DNA of 64,000 nucleotides from UBA4207 sp964352405 (GTDB taxonomy: Bacteria > Bdellovibrionota > Bacteriovoracia > Bacteriovoracales > Bacteriovoracaceae), in contig CAYGRY010000004.1 of assembly GCA_964352405.1 (NCBI GenBank), positions 13,893-77,892 on the forward strand, in the 5' to 3' direction. This document shows positions 25,378 through 33,691 of this stretch, in pieces. The position numbers and the translations under genes were made by a program. The first letter of the stretch is position 1, and each line of letters opens with the position of its first letter. The notes under the pieces were generated by a model. The model saw only the letters and a list, made by a program, of their open reading frames with translations. It did no database searches and was not told the DNA's origin.

Positions 25378-26579
25378 AAAAGTTCGTAGCGAAGCAGGCG
25401 GCACTCGATTTTACCATTTTGAAATGGAATTCTGGCAGACGTCTGAAGCTTAATATTTTTCCTAAGTTCTAAATTCCCTGTGAAAACGAAGGCGCGCCAT
25501 CCCTTAAAATTTGCTTTAAAGTTCTCTCCCAAATCATGATAAAGAGATTTTAATTGATCAACATCGCCCATACGCTCGCCGTAGGGTGGGTTGCAAACTA
25601 AAACACCTGAAGCTGCAGGGGCGATGAGTTTAGCAGCATTAATACATTCAAGATGAACACGATCATCAGGAACACCTAGTCTTTTAATGGCTGCGCGAGT
25701 GACTTCAACCATACGATCATCAATGTCATAGCCATAAAACTTACCGGCTGGAAGATCTTTTAAGGCTTTAATAGAGCGATCAACCTCAGCTTGCGCTAGT
25801 TTATTAAAAGCTAATTCTTTAGAAGCATGGCTTGTAAACCAAGAGTGATCTAGAAAATCATAAGCAAGAGAGTGGCCTGATAGATAATCACTAACACGAA
25901 TAAATTGAGGTGAAACATTGGCCGACTTCATGATGGCTTCAATTAATAAGGTACCTGAACCACACATACCATCAATAAATGTTTCGTTAAGATTCCAGTC
26001 GGTTGCTCCAACTATCGCAGCTGCTAGATTTTCTTTAAGTGGAGCTTCACCGACACTTTTTCTATAACCACGTTTAGAAAGTGGAGATCCAACAAGATCT
26101 AGCAATAGCTGTGCTTTGTAGCCACGACGATCACCTTGCTCCAATCGTAAATAGAGACTGACATCAGCATCTTCTTTATCGACATCGGGACGTACATTAT
26201 ATTTTGCTCTAAAGACATCAACAACAGCGTCTTTCAAGTTTTGTGAAACATACATCGCGTTTCCAAAAACTTCTTTAGTCGTTAAATCGAAAAGAGTAGT
26301 AATTTTAAAAGTCTGTTCTAGATCAAAAACTTCGGTCCAATCAAAATCAAGAAATTTTTTATAGATATGCTTGGCATCTTCAACGTGACGTTCAGCTAGT
26401 CTTAAAAAAACACGAGATGCAAGTCTCGTTGATAAAATTATTTTATAGAGAGCTTCATCTTCTGCTTCAAAATCAACACCGCCACGATAAGGGATAAGTC
26501 CACGACATCCTGCTTCGTAAAGTTCTTTTGATAGGGCAGCTTCCATTCCACGTGGACAAGAGGCAAAATAATTATTCAT
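25374..26579 (-). CDS. THUMP-domain RNA methyltransferase (RlmL/YpsC-like)
   Basis: This is a cytoplasmic SAM-dependent N2-guanine methyltransferase of the UPF0020 family, likely acting on 23S rRNA. The N-terminal part (residues ~1-160) matches the ferredoxin-like plus THUMP region that opens with FASCPRGMEAALSKEL. The Rossmann domain has FIDGMCGSGTLLIEA (SAM site) and the catalytic NPPYGERMG. Its 401 residues correspond to the first half of E. coli RlmKL. I chose ATG 26579, which overlaps the upstream stop as ATGAATAA, rather than the start eight codons earlier. Confidence 0.9.
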   Translation of the reverse strand: MNNYFASCPRGMEAALSKELYEAGCRGLIPYRGGVDFEAEDEALYKIILSTRLASRVFLRLAERHVEDAKHIYKKFLDFDWTEVFDLEQTFKITTLFDLTTKEVFGNAMYVSQNLKDAVVDVFRAKYNVRPDVDKEDADVSLYLRLEQGDRRGYKAQLLLDLVGSPLSKRGYRKSVGEAPLKENLAAAIVGATDWNLNETFIDGMCGSGTLLIEAIMKSANVSPQFIRVSDYLSGHSLAYDFLDHSWFTSHASKELAFNKLAQAEVDRSIKALKDLPAGKFYGYDIDDRMVEVTRAAIKRLGVPDDRVHLECINAAKLIAPAASGVLVCNPPYGERMGDVDQLKSLYHDLGENFKANFKGWRAFVFTGNLELRKNIKLQTSARIPFQNGKIECRLLRYELF

Positions 26580-27516
26580 GAATAGTCTCTTCTTTAAAGG
26601 CAATAGCCTTATTTAGTAAATCTTTATAAGAATCCTTTAGGACAGGATTGAGTCCACCTTCGGTAAATCTTTTGATTCTCCAAAGGGCGATAGAAAATAA
26701 CCCAAGGCAAACTCCATCGATTAGATTTTCTTTTTCAAGTGGTTTTAAAGGACGAATTTCCTCGTAACCTTTGAGATAACTTTTAATCAAACCATCATGG
26801 AGCAAACCCTTTTCAAGGCATGTTCCAGAGATTGAAATTCCTAGATCTAATAAGTATTCGCCGATACCGGCTTGTTCGAAATCTAAAACAGCTGCGATCG
26901 ATTCATTTTGAAATAAAGTATTATCGTAATACAGATCACCATGAATAATACCATTTGGTAAATTTGCATCGGCCAGATGATCTACACCATTTGGAAATAC
27001 ACGTTTAAAGCTTTCTGCAAAATATGCCTGTGCTTTTGATGATTGAATATACTCTTTAATTTTACTAGGGCCGTAACCAACATCTTCATGTGAACGTGCT
27101 TGGTGAACACTTGGATCAAATTTTAATAAATGAAGTTTGGCCAAAGCTTTACCAATTTCGGCGCAGGTCACATCACTTGGTCCTGGCGGTATTCCTTCAA
27201 TGAAAGGATAAATGACGCCAAAAAATTCACCGTAGGTATAAATAGATGAACCATCCGATGTATTTAGCGAGCGTAGTGAATAGGGATATTTTAAATCTGC
27301 AAGTAAGGATAAAATCTCTTGTTCAGATTGCAGTTGTGAGTGATTTTTATCATTAGAAACTTTTAAGAGAAGCTGTTCTCCATCACTTAAGATGATTTTG
27401 TAGTTAGAATTCGAGATTCCAAGTGACAACGGAATCAGCTCAATAAGCTCTTTTTGGCGATAAAATTTGAGAATTTCTCGCGCTTGCCTGATATCTAGTC
27501 TTGTATAATCACCCAT
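26572..27516 (-). CDS. thrB: Homoserine kinase-like (ThrB type II) / APH-fold kinase
   Basis: The protein has the choline-kinase/aminoglycoside-phosphotransferase fold. MGDYTRLDIRQAREIL and LSLGISNSNYKI align with the starts of type II homoserine kinases (MAVYT..., G.ENSNY). The phosphate-transfer loop is IHGDLYYDNTLF and the metal-binding aspartate is in AVLDFEQAG. The expected reaction is ATP-dependent phosphorylation of homoserine for threonine synthesis. No thrA or thrC is nearby, so another small-molecule kinase is possible. The start is taken at 27516 by family alignment (314 residues); a second in-frame ATG at 27543 exists, and neither has a good ribosome site. Confidence 0.7.
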   Translation of the reverse strand: MGDYTRLDIRQAREILKFYRQKELIELIPLSLGISNSNYKIILSDGEQLLLKVSNDKNHSQLQSEQEILSLLADLKYPYSLRSLNTSDGSSIYTYGEFFGVIYPFIEGIPPGPSDVTCAEIGKALAKLHLLKFDPSVHQARSHEDVGYGPSKIKEYIQSSKAQAYFAESFKRVFPNGVDHLADANLPNGIIHGDLYYDNTLFQNESIAAVLDFEQAGIGEYLLDLGISISGTCLEKGLLHDGLIKSYLKGYEEIRPLKPLEKENLIDGVCLGLFSIALWRIKRFTEGGLNPVLKDSYKDLLNKAIAFKEETIHE

Positions 27517-27632
27517 GACGGCTAAAGTGTAGGATTTAATCAATTTTGTCCAGCGTTAAAGTGCTCAGAATACTTGAGGGCATGGAAGTCTCCGTGCTAA
27601 AGTCCGATGAAATTATATAAAGATTAGTCAAC

Positions 27633-27658
27633 GTGCGTTATAAACGCACCTTTGGAGG
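27633..27658 (+). promoter_or_regulatory. Hairpin directly before the ahcY ribosome site
   Basis: GTGCGTT-ATA-AACGCAC (27633-27649) is a perfect 7-bp hairpin ending 4 bases before GGAGG (27654-27658). Further upstream GCATGGA/TCCGTGC (near 27580-27597) can also pair. The leader does not match the known SAH or SAM riboswitch consensus sequences that I can recall. Confidence 0.4.
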
Positions 27659-27662
27659 ATTT

Positions 27663-28958
27663 ATGAGTTTTACAGACTATAAAGTCGCAGACATCGCTCT
27701 CGCCGATTGGGGCAGAAAAGAAATCACAATCGCTGAAGCAGAAATGCCAGGCCTAATGGCCCTTCGTGAAGAGTTTGGTAAATCTAAACCTCTTAAAGGC
27801 GCACGTATTGCTGGTTGTCTTCACATGACAATTCAAACTGCTGTTCTTATGGAAACACTTGTTGAGCTTGGCGCTGAAGTTCGCTGGTCATCATGTAATA
27901 TCTTCTCAACTCAAGATCATGCTGCTGCTGCTATGGCCGCTGCTGGTATCCCCGTTTTCGCTTGGAAAGGCTTAAACGAAGAAGAGTTTGATTGGTGTAT
28001 TGAAAAAACACTTAAATGGGCCGATGGTTCAGCACTTAATATGATTCTTGATGACGGTGGTGATTTAACAAATATGGTTCTTGATCGTTTCCCAGAGCTT
28101 TCAAAAGATATCCGTGGTCTTTCAGAAGAAACGACGACTGGTGTTCACCGTTTATACGAAAGAGTTAAAAAAGGCACTTTAACAATGCCTGCTATTAACG
28201 TTAACGATTCTGTAACTAAATCAAAATTCGACAACCTTTACGGATGTCGTGAGTCACTAGTTGATGGCATTAAGCGTGCTACTGACGTGATGATTGCTGG
28301 TAAAGTTTGTGTTGTTGCTGGTTACGGTGACGTTGGTAAAGGTTCAGCAGCTTCTCTTAAAGGTCTTGGTGGGCGTGTTGTCGTTACTGAAATCGATCCA
28401 ATCTGTGCTCTTCAAGCTGCAATGGAAGGCTTTCAGGTAATGCCAATGGATGAAGCTGCTAAAATCGGCGACATCTTTGTTACAACTACAGGTTGTGTTG
28501 ACGTTATCAACAGTAAGCACCTTGATAGCATGAAAGACGGCGTGATCGTTTGTAATATTGGTCACTTTGACAGTGAAATCAATATCAAGCATCTTCACCA
28601 AAACTTTGAAGCAATGAATATTAAGCCACAAGTTGATCAGTATACTTCTAAGTCTGGAAATAGAATTGTTCTTCTAGCTCAAGGCCGCCTAGTAAACCTT
28701 GGCTGTGCTACAGGCCATCCAAGCTTCGTTATGTCGAACTCTTTCACTAACCAAGTTATGGCGCAAATGGAAATCTGGGATAATCATAAAAACTACGATA
28801 ATAAAGTTTATATGCTTCCTAAGCACCTTGATGAAAAAGTTGCTCGTCTTCACCTTGCCAAGATCGGCATTCGTTGCGACCAGTTAACTTCAACTCAAGC
28901 TGAATACCTTGATGTACCTGTTGAAGGTCCATACAAGCCAGAACATTACCGTTACTAG
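27663..28958 (+). CDS. ahcY: Adenosylhomocysteinase
   Basis: This NAD-dependent enzyme splits S-adenosylhomocysteine into adenosine and homocysteine, relieving product inhibition of methyltransferases. Highly conserved: GCLHMTIQTAVLIETL-type block (GCLHMTIQTAVLMETL), SCNIFSTQDHAAAA, the NAD site VVAGYGDVGKGSA, GHFDSEI and the C-terminal PFKPEHYRY-like PYKPEHYRY. At 431 residues it is standard. GGAGG precedes ATG 27663; the in-frame GTG at 27633 falls within the leader hairpin and is rejected. The homocysteine formed could feed the CBS pathway at 58.7-60.1 kb. rpiB follows after 7 bases. Confidence 0.97.
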   Translation: MSFTDYKVADIALADWGRKEITIAEAEMPGLMALREEFGKSKPLKGARIAGCLHMTIQTAVLMETLVELGAEVRWSSCNIFSTQDHAAAAMAAAGIPVFAWKGLNEEEFDWCIEKTLKWADGSALNMILDDGGDLTNMVLDRFPELSKDIRGLSEETTTGVHRLYERVKKGTLTMPAINVNDSVTKSKFDNLYGCRESLVDGIKRATDVMIAGKVCVVAGYGDVGKGSAASLKGLGGRVVVTEIDPICALQAAMEGFQVMPMDEAAKIGDIFVTTTGCVDVINSKHLDSMKDGVIVCNIGHFDSEINIKHLHQNFEAMNIKPQVDQYTSKSGNRIVLLAQGRLVNLGCATGHPSFVMSNSFTNQVMAQMEIWDNHKNYDNKVYMLPKHLDEKVARLHLAKIGIRCDQLTSTQAEYLDVPVEGPYKPEHYRY

Positions 28959-28965
28959 GATTTAA

Positions 28966-29406
28966 ATGGATATTGTCCTCGCTTGTGATCATGCCGCTTT
29001 TGAAGAAAAGGAGATGTTAAAAAAACATCTCCTGTCTCTTGGGCATAATCTAATTGATGTTGGTACCAACTCAAACGAGCGTTGTGACTATCCTGATTTC
29101 GCTATGGCCGGGGCAGTTGAAGTTTTAAAACTTAACTGTCTTGGTATTTTTTTATGTGGATCTGGAATCGGCATTTCTATGGCCGCCAACAGGTTCGCTG
29201 GTATCAGAGCAGCACTTTGTAGATCTTCTAAAGAAGCTGAATTATCAAAGCAGCACAATAACGCTAACGTTCTTTGCCTCGGAGCTCGTATTAATTCAAG
29301 CGACGAACTTGTCGCCATTACAATTGCTTGGCTTTCCTCAAGCTTTGAAGGTGGCAGGCATTTAGATCGTGTCACTAAATTTGATGGATGGGGCACGAAG
29401 CTTTGA
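28966..29406 (+). CDS. rpiB: Ribose-5-phosphate isomerase B
   Basis: RpiB interconverts ribose 5-phosphate and ribulose 5-phosphate. The family blocks are ACDHAAFEEKEMLKKHL, the phosphate/active-site loop LCGSGIGISMAANR, and HNNANVLCLGAR. At 146 residues the length is typical for this LacAB/RpiB family. The usual active-site cysteine lies in LCGSG. It directly follows ahcY, probably on one transcript: ahcY releases adenosine, whose ribose could enter this step (inference). It overlaps the next gene by 19 bases. Confidence 0.95.
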   Translation: MDIVLACDHAAFEEKEMLKKHLLSLGHNLIDVGTNSNERCDYPDFAMAGAVEVLKLNCLGIFLCGSGIGISMAANRFAGIRAALCRSSKEAELSKQHNNANVLCLGARINSSDELVAITIAWLSSSFEGGRHLDRVTKFDGWGTKL

Positions 29407-29990
29407 AAATCTTAGAAAAAATATCTTTCTTATTTATCTTTGCCATCATCTTCGCAGGCTCTTGGTTGTCCCATAATAAATCGGGCATTTATTCGACCTG
29501 GTTTGCTGGACCACATGGTGTTTTAGAGTGGTTAACGTTGGCAGGTATCTTAAGTGCTATCATTGCAAATTTTTATCGCGCTTCGATTCTTGCTCCATTT
29601 AGAAAAACAACGTTCTTAGTTGGCTTATATGTGGCCGCGGGAATTATGACTATATTTGGAGCGCTTGAGGGATTTAGACGTTGGGGTATGGTAGATGACT
29701 TCATGCCTGGCTGGTTTGTCGCTTTTTTATTCTTTCTTTATCTTGTCGTTCTTCCATTATGTTATTTGAAATTTCCAAAAGTAAAAAAGAGAGTTGATAA
29801 TTGGGGAGTTCCACTTCCTAGATTTTATCATATCGTTTTTTATATGATTTTGATCATTGCTCATTATTCTACGAATGCTGTTGAGCAAAGACCAGAGCAG
29901 CTTCAATTTGGAGCAGCTTGGCTATTTTTTATGATTATGATGGAGCCACTTAATAGAGTTGTTTTCAGTCGAACAACGATTGATAGATAA
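29388..29990 (+). CDS. Small multi-pass membrane protein of unknown function
   Basis: No family is recognised. About five hydrophobic segments are seen (residues ~10-25, 45-60, 74-94, 109-127, 145-160, with a further one at ~175-190). The start is ATG 29388, overlapping rpiB by 19 bases; a TTG at 29403 that overlaps the rpiB stop is an alternative. The protein ends two bases before the end of the convergent glycosyltransferase gene. Confidence 0.7.
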   Translation: MGHEALKILEKISFLFIFAIIFAGSWLSHNKSGIYSTWFAGPHGVLEWLTLAGILSAIIANFYRASILAPFRKTTFLVGLYVAAGIMTIFGALEGFRRWGMVDDFMPGWFVAFLFFLYLVVLPLCYLKFPKVKKRVDNWGVPLPRFYHIVFYMILIIAHYSTNAVEQRPEQLQFGAAWLFFMIMMEPLNRVVFSRTTIDR

Positions 29991-29991
29991 T

Positions 29992-30735
29992 CTACAAAGT
30001 CCCTAATATCTGTTTGAAGCGCAGTTTTAATACATTAAAAAAAGCTTCAAAGATAATCCCGCCACCCATTTTACTTTGACCATCTCGCCTTTCATAAAAA
30101 ATGATAGGTACTTCTTTAACAGAAAATCCCGCCAACCATACTTTATAATTAAGCTCGAGTTGAAAGATGTAGCCATTTGAAATGACATTATCAAGGTTTA
30201 AAGACTGTAATGCTTTTCTCGTAAAGCATTTAAATCCGCCAGTCGTATCTTGGACGGGAATACCTGTAACAAATCTAGTGTAAATAGAGGCGAGGTAGGA
30301 AAGTAGAAGCCTTCTAAAAGGCCAGTTGATAATTCTGATACCATCAATATATCTTGAGCCTATGACAAGATCATTCGTTTGAGCCGCATATAATAAATCT
30401 TTGACTTGAGCTGGGTCGTGAGAAAAGTCACAGTCCATCTCAAAGACAAAGTTGTAACTGCGTTCTAAGGCCCAGCGAAAGCCAGTAATATAGGCGGTGC
30501 CGAGTCCGAGCTTACCTTTTCTTTCGATAATGTGAAGTCTTGAAGAATACTTCTCATTTTGTAATTTCTTTACAACGTCAGCAGTTCCGTCGGGAGAGCC
30601 GTCTTCGATAATCAATAGGTGAACAGCGGGATATAGATCGAAAAGTGTCGTGATCATTCTCTCGATATTATCGATTTCGTTATAAGTAGGAATGATGATC
30701 AGTGTTTGATCAAAGGGAGTAGATTCTACCAACAT
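29992..30735 (-). CDS. Polyprenol-phosphate mannosyltransferase-like GT2
   Basis: This GT-A-fold family 2 glycosyltransferase resembles dolichol-phosphate mannosyltransferases (DPM1/Ppm1): IIPTYNEIDNI, IIEDGSPDGTAD, GLGTAYITGFRWAL, the metal-binding MDCDFSHDP, IGSRYIDG and TTGGFKCF. The expected product is a polyprenyl-phosphate sugar used by membrane GT-C enzymes; one such protein (TIGR03663-like) lies at 34.3-36.0 kb. At 247 residues it lacks a C-terminal membrane domain. It is last in a minus-strand set after the DUF393-type gene, 10 bases away. Confidence 0.88.
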   Translation of the reverse strand: MLVESTPFDQTLIIIPTYNEIDNIERMITTLFDLYPAVHLLIIEDGSPDGTADVVKKLQNEKYSSRLHIIERKGKLGLGTAYITGFRWALERSYNFVFEMDCDFSHDPAQVKDLLYAAQTNDLVIGSRYIDGIRIINWPFRRLLLSYLASIYTRFVTGIPVQDTTGGFKCFTRKALQSLNLDNVISNGYIFQLELNYKVWLAGFSVKEVPIIFYERRDGQSKMGGGIIFEAFFNVLKLRFKQILGTL

Positions 30736-30745
30736 TGGCTCCGGA

Positions 30746-31117
30746 TCATGTTGAGGATGATCTATTCTTACATGATGGGCAGGACTTGATCAATCTGCGA
30801 CGCAATTTCTCGCTAGTTGAATGAAACGTTTCAATGGCTTTTTTTGTTGAGTCTTTTTCCATGAGCCATGAAAAACGAGAGGCTCCTGGCATTTTACTAA
30901 GAATAAAGCTCATGGCCTCAGATCCATTCAAAATAGTTGAATCTTCTAAAAGGATATGAATTTCGGATAAGAGTTCTTCTTTGGTTCGGTCGATAATCTT
31001 TATGGATTCATCGTTGTTTGCATCGAGCCAATTAAACGCCGTATGATCGATAAAATCTAATGCTTGTTTATATCGTCTGCAAAGAACGCATTGCTGGTCG
31101 TAAAAAATCGTTATCAT
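30746..31117 (-). CDS. DUF393 / DCC-family thiol-disulfide oxidoreductase-like protein
   Basis: A small protein with the family's N-terminal strand and redox motif: ITIFYDQQCVLCRRY (DxxCxxC). Other blocks fit too: FNWLDANND, then EIHILLEDSTILNGSEAM, and a C-terminal pair of cysteines (SCPSC). The family is predicted to have a thioredoxin-like fold. ATG 31117 is preferred; a longer TTG start at 31150 would overlap the upstream gene. Its biological role is not established for the family. Confidence 0.8.
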   Translation of the reverse strand: MITIFYDQQCVLCRRYKQALDFIDHTAFNWLDANNDESIKIIDRTKEELLSEIHILLEDSTILNGSEAMSFILSKMPGASRFSWLMEKDSTKKAIETFHSTSEKLRRRLIKSCPSCKNRSSST

Positions 31118-31125
31118 TGCTTCAT

Positions 31126-32928
31126 TTATTCGAGCTCCAGTCTTCTCCAAGCCGAGACTTGATAGCGACGAGATATAATGTCAAAGACACTCGAATCCTT
31201 TCGATTTGATATTTGAGCACCTGCTTGTGCTTTTTGTGCAAAATTTAAAACTTCACCGTTTGAAGAGCTCTTGCCATTTCCACCCTTATTCATAAATTTA
31301 GCAAAAGGATTGGCGGCAGCACTTTGCGACTTCTTTGCTTTTTTAGTGTTCAGACCTTTGCTTGAACTTGAGTCTACAAGGCTAGCATTAAAATTTTTAT
31401 CTTTTGTTGTAGGAGCTGATGAAGGTCGTGAACCACCTCCGCCAAGAGCAAGACTTTTACTAAAGTCACCTTTTACAGGTTGTGAAGCCATGGCTTGGGC
31501 CAAGACTTTTGGTACACCTTTAGATTCTAAAAATTCAGCTTCTTTAATTTGCGAAGGAGTTAGTTTCGAATTTGGAGGAGTTAGTTTTGAAAGACCTTCA
31601 TCAGCTTTCCTCATTGCATTTCTAGCTGCAGTTAAATTTCTATTCGTTGCATCTGTGTTTAATGTTCCTGCAATGGTTCCACTCGAAAGATTTCTAAGGT
31701 CACCTGCAAAGGCAGGGTTAACTTGACCAGATAAGCCATCTAGAGAGAACAGTGTATCAATTCCTTTATGTAGACATGAATCATTTTGGAGACAAGCACA
31801 CTTAGGATCAGACTCAGCTTTATTGGTGATACAACTTGTTCTCATCGTTACACCTGGATCACGAATTGTTCGTTGATGAGCGTAAGGTGCACAATATCTT
31901 GGATCTCCCATTGTTGTTGGTTCTGAACAATAACAATCACGATCCGTATGTGGATTACATTCACCTGCTCCAGGCATTAAATCTGCAATCCTCTTAGTTT
32001 CTTTAGCTGCTTCTTTAAAACCCTCAACATGTTGATAGAAAACAGTTGTTAGAAAGCCTGCAGATCCAAGTTTTAAAAGGTTTTGCCATGCAGATCCTGA
32101 TGCAGCTGACACTGGAGTATACATCATAACAGCGTAACAACCTGTGGTCGCACCCCAGCCCATAAACTGAGTGTTGGCATTTTTTTGCCTTTCCTTATAG
32201 CCACGAGAAACTCTCATCAATGCAGCTCTTTGTGCATTCTTCTCCTCTTCAAGAGGAACATTATTTATTTCTTGTTGGGCCATGGTTTGCTGAACTTTTG
32301 CGATTGTCTCTGTTCCAACAGCGACGTATTTACAATAGTCGGTATCATCTCGCTCATCTTCTTGCTTTCCACCTTCGGAGCTATCTCCACCAGCTGAATT
32401 ATCGGCCGTAGCAGAAGTATCCGTATTAGCATCTGGTTGGGTATTTGCACCTGGCTCAGTCGTGGTATTTGGTTGAGAATTAGCAGCAGGCTCATTTGTC
32501 GCGGGCTTTTCTGCAGCAACTTCATCAAGTGGTTTAAGCTTCATGCTTCCACCAAGACCACCTAAACCAATGATGGCTGAATAAGCAGTAGTGATAGCTC
32601 CGGCCATTTCAGGGGAAAGACCTAGACCTTTAACTTCTTCATTTCCACCACATCTATCCATTCCAGTTGTGAGTTTATCTCCAAATTGCTGGTAAGCCTT
32701 GGCCTGATCTTTTTGATAAAGTTCAGCTTCCGATTCAGATAAGCCAGCACATTCTTGCAACATAAGTGCTTGGCTTCGTCCTTCATGGATAAATGTTTCA
32801 GATTCGCGTCTTTCGGCATCAGTGAGGTTTGGGTCAGCTTTAGCGTTGGCGCGGCCACGATTATCGTTCTGCGCCCAAGCCAGGCTGACAAATAATAGTG
32901 ATATAATGAAGTAAGACGTCGATTTCAT
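31126..32928 (-). CDS. Large exported Cys-containing protein of unknown function
   Basis: The start ATG follows GAGGG and opens a signal peptide (MKSTSYFIISLLFVSLAWA, then QNDN). A helical region with cysteines follows, then a low-complexity Asn/Thr/Pro/Ala linker (residues ~165-200). Next come a hydrophobic segment (GWGATTGCYAVMMYTPVSAA), a Cys-rich stretch (GECNPHTDRDCYCSEP; CACLQNDSCLH) and a Ser/Lys-rich C-terminal third. No family is recognised. The general plan (export, linkers, many cysteines) resembles the 939-3287 protein and fits an envelope or secreted role. It is first in a set with the DUF393-type protein and the GT2. Confidence 0.75.
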   Translation of the reverse strand: MKSTSYFIISLLFVSLAWAQNDNRGRANAKADPNLTDAERRESETFIHEGRSQALMLQECAGLSESEAELYQKDQAKAYQQFGDKLTTGMDRCGGNEEVKGLGLSPEMAGAITTAYSAIIGLGGLGGSMKLKPLDEVAAEKPATNEPAANSQPNTTTEPGANTQPDANTDTSATADNSAGGDSSEGGKQEDERDDTDYCKYVAVGTETIAKVQQTMAQQEINNVPLEEEKNAQRAALMRVSRGYKERQKNANTQFMGWGATTGCYAVMMYTPVSAASGSAWQNLLKLGSAGFLTTVFYQHVEGFKEAAKETKRIADLMPGAGECNPHTDRDCYCSEPTTMGDPRYCAPYAHQRTIRDPGVTMRTSCITNKAESDPKCACLQNDSCLHKGIDTLFSLDGLSGQVNPAFAGDLRNLSSGTIAGTLNTDATNRNLTAARNAMRKADEGLSKLTPPNSKLTPSQIKEAEFLESKGVPKVLAQAMASQPVKGDFSKSLALGGGGSRPSSAPTTKDKNFNASLVDSSSSKGLNTKKAKKSQSAAANPFAKFMNKGGNGKSSSNGEVLNFAQKAQAGAQISNRKDSSVFDIISRRYQVSAWRRLELE

Positions 32929-33032
32929 GGAGTTACCCTCTTTGTTCAATTTTATCATGATGCCAAGAAATAGCCGCATTTTAGAGGTGAAGTAAGTCTT
33001 TCCGGTGTGAAAAGGTCGTGATTTTAACAAGT

Positions 33033-33048
33033 TACCTCATTTTAGGTA
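33033..33048. promoter_or_regulatory. Candidate operator upstream of the DtxR-type gene
   Basis: TACCT-N6-AGGTA (33033-33048) is a perfect short palindrome between two divergent genes. DtxR/MntR-type proteins usually bind longer AGGTTAG...CTAACCT sites, so the match is only suggestive. Confidence 0.25.
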
Positions 33049-33088
33049 CCAATAACAAGGGATGTATAAGTGCAATAAATTGTTGCAG

Positions 33089-33116
33089 TTTGACCCCAAA
33101 ACCTCTTACTGATAAA
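33089..33116 (+). promoter_or_regulatory. Promoter of the DtxR-type gene, possibly leaderless
   Basis: TTGACC (33089-33094), then a 16-base spacer to GATAAA (33111-33116). Transcription would start within a few bases of the ATG at 33124, and no Shine-Dalgarno is visible before that ATG, as expected for a leaderless message. Confidence 0.4.
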
Positions 33117-33123
33117 AATTAGT

Positions 33124-33678
33124 ATGACAAAAAAACACGATATTGATCAGGATTCAGCCGACCTCTCCCATTCAATGGTGCACTACCTTTTGACGATTCA
33201 TAAACTTAAAGAATCCAGAGGCTTTGCGCGAGTTACAGATATTGCAAAAGATTTGAAGCTTACTAAAGGTTCAGTTTCTACTGCTTTAAATAACCTTAAA
33301 AAGAAAGGTCTTGTTGAAGAAGAAGAGGACTGCAAATTTCTGATCTTAACGGATGTTGGTCATAAAGAAGTTCATCGTATTTTATCGGCCAGAACTCTTT
33401 TATTTTATTTTTTAAAAGACTTTGTTGGCGTGAGTGAGAATGTCGCCGAAAAAGATTCGTGTTTAATGGAGCATCTCATGAGCTCCGAAACGAGCGAAAA
33501 GTTTTTTGATTTTATGAAAAAACTTAGCTGTTCATGTGATGAGCTTTTCAAAGCCGGAAAACTTCCTGCCAATTTTGATTTTCAGACAACTCTTGATCTT
33601 TGTTCTTTTGATACCGCTAAAGAATTTATGGGTAGCCAAAAAGGCGATACTTATCTTCCTGAGGAAATCACTGAATAA
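33124..33678 (+). CDS. DtxR/MntR-family metal-dependent regulator
   Basis: The N-terminal winged helix has the family pattern YLLTIHKLKE...RVTDIAKDLKLTKGSVSTALNNLKKKGLV. The dimerisation/metal domain includes CLMEHLMSSE (C113, E116, H117), matching the Cys-Glu-His ligands of the DtxR iron site (CxxEHxMS). The DtxR Met10 position appears to be His20 here, so metal choice is uncertain. No SH3-like third domain is present (184 residues, Cys-rich end SCSCDELF). It would repress or activate iron or manganese genes. It is 14 bases upstream of an exported protein that may be its target. Confidence 0.88.
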   Translation: MTKKHDIDQDSADLSHSMVHYLLTIHKLKESRGFARVTDIAKDLKLTKGSVSTALNNLKKKGLVEEEEDCKFLILTDVGHKEVHRILSARTLLFYFLKDFVGVSENVAEKDSCLMEHLMSSETSEKFFDFMKKLSCSCDELFKAGKLPANFDFQTTLDLCSFDTAKEFMGSQKGDTYLPEEITE

Positions 33679-33691
33679 CCTTAAATTTTAT

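Noticed and set aside
27544..27662. SAH riboswitch before ahcY
   Set aside because: The conserved core of that riboswitch class is not seen; only simple hairpins are present.
30013..30051. TTTGAAGC/GCTTCAAA inverted repeat as a terminator
   Set aside because: It has a 23-base loop inside the GT2 coding region and no T run after it on either strand.
31271..31726. 151-residue plus-strand frame
   Set aside because: Shadow of the large exported protein's low-complexity C-terminal third.
33536..33691. Upstream extension of the exported protein after the DtxR-type gene
   Set aside because: It overlaps the regulator for over 140 bases; the signal peptide beginning at 33692 marks the true start.
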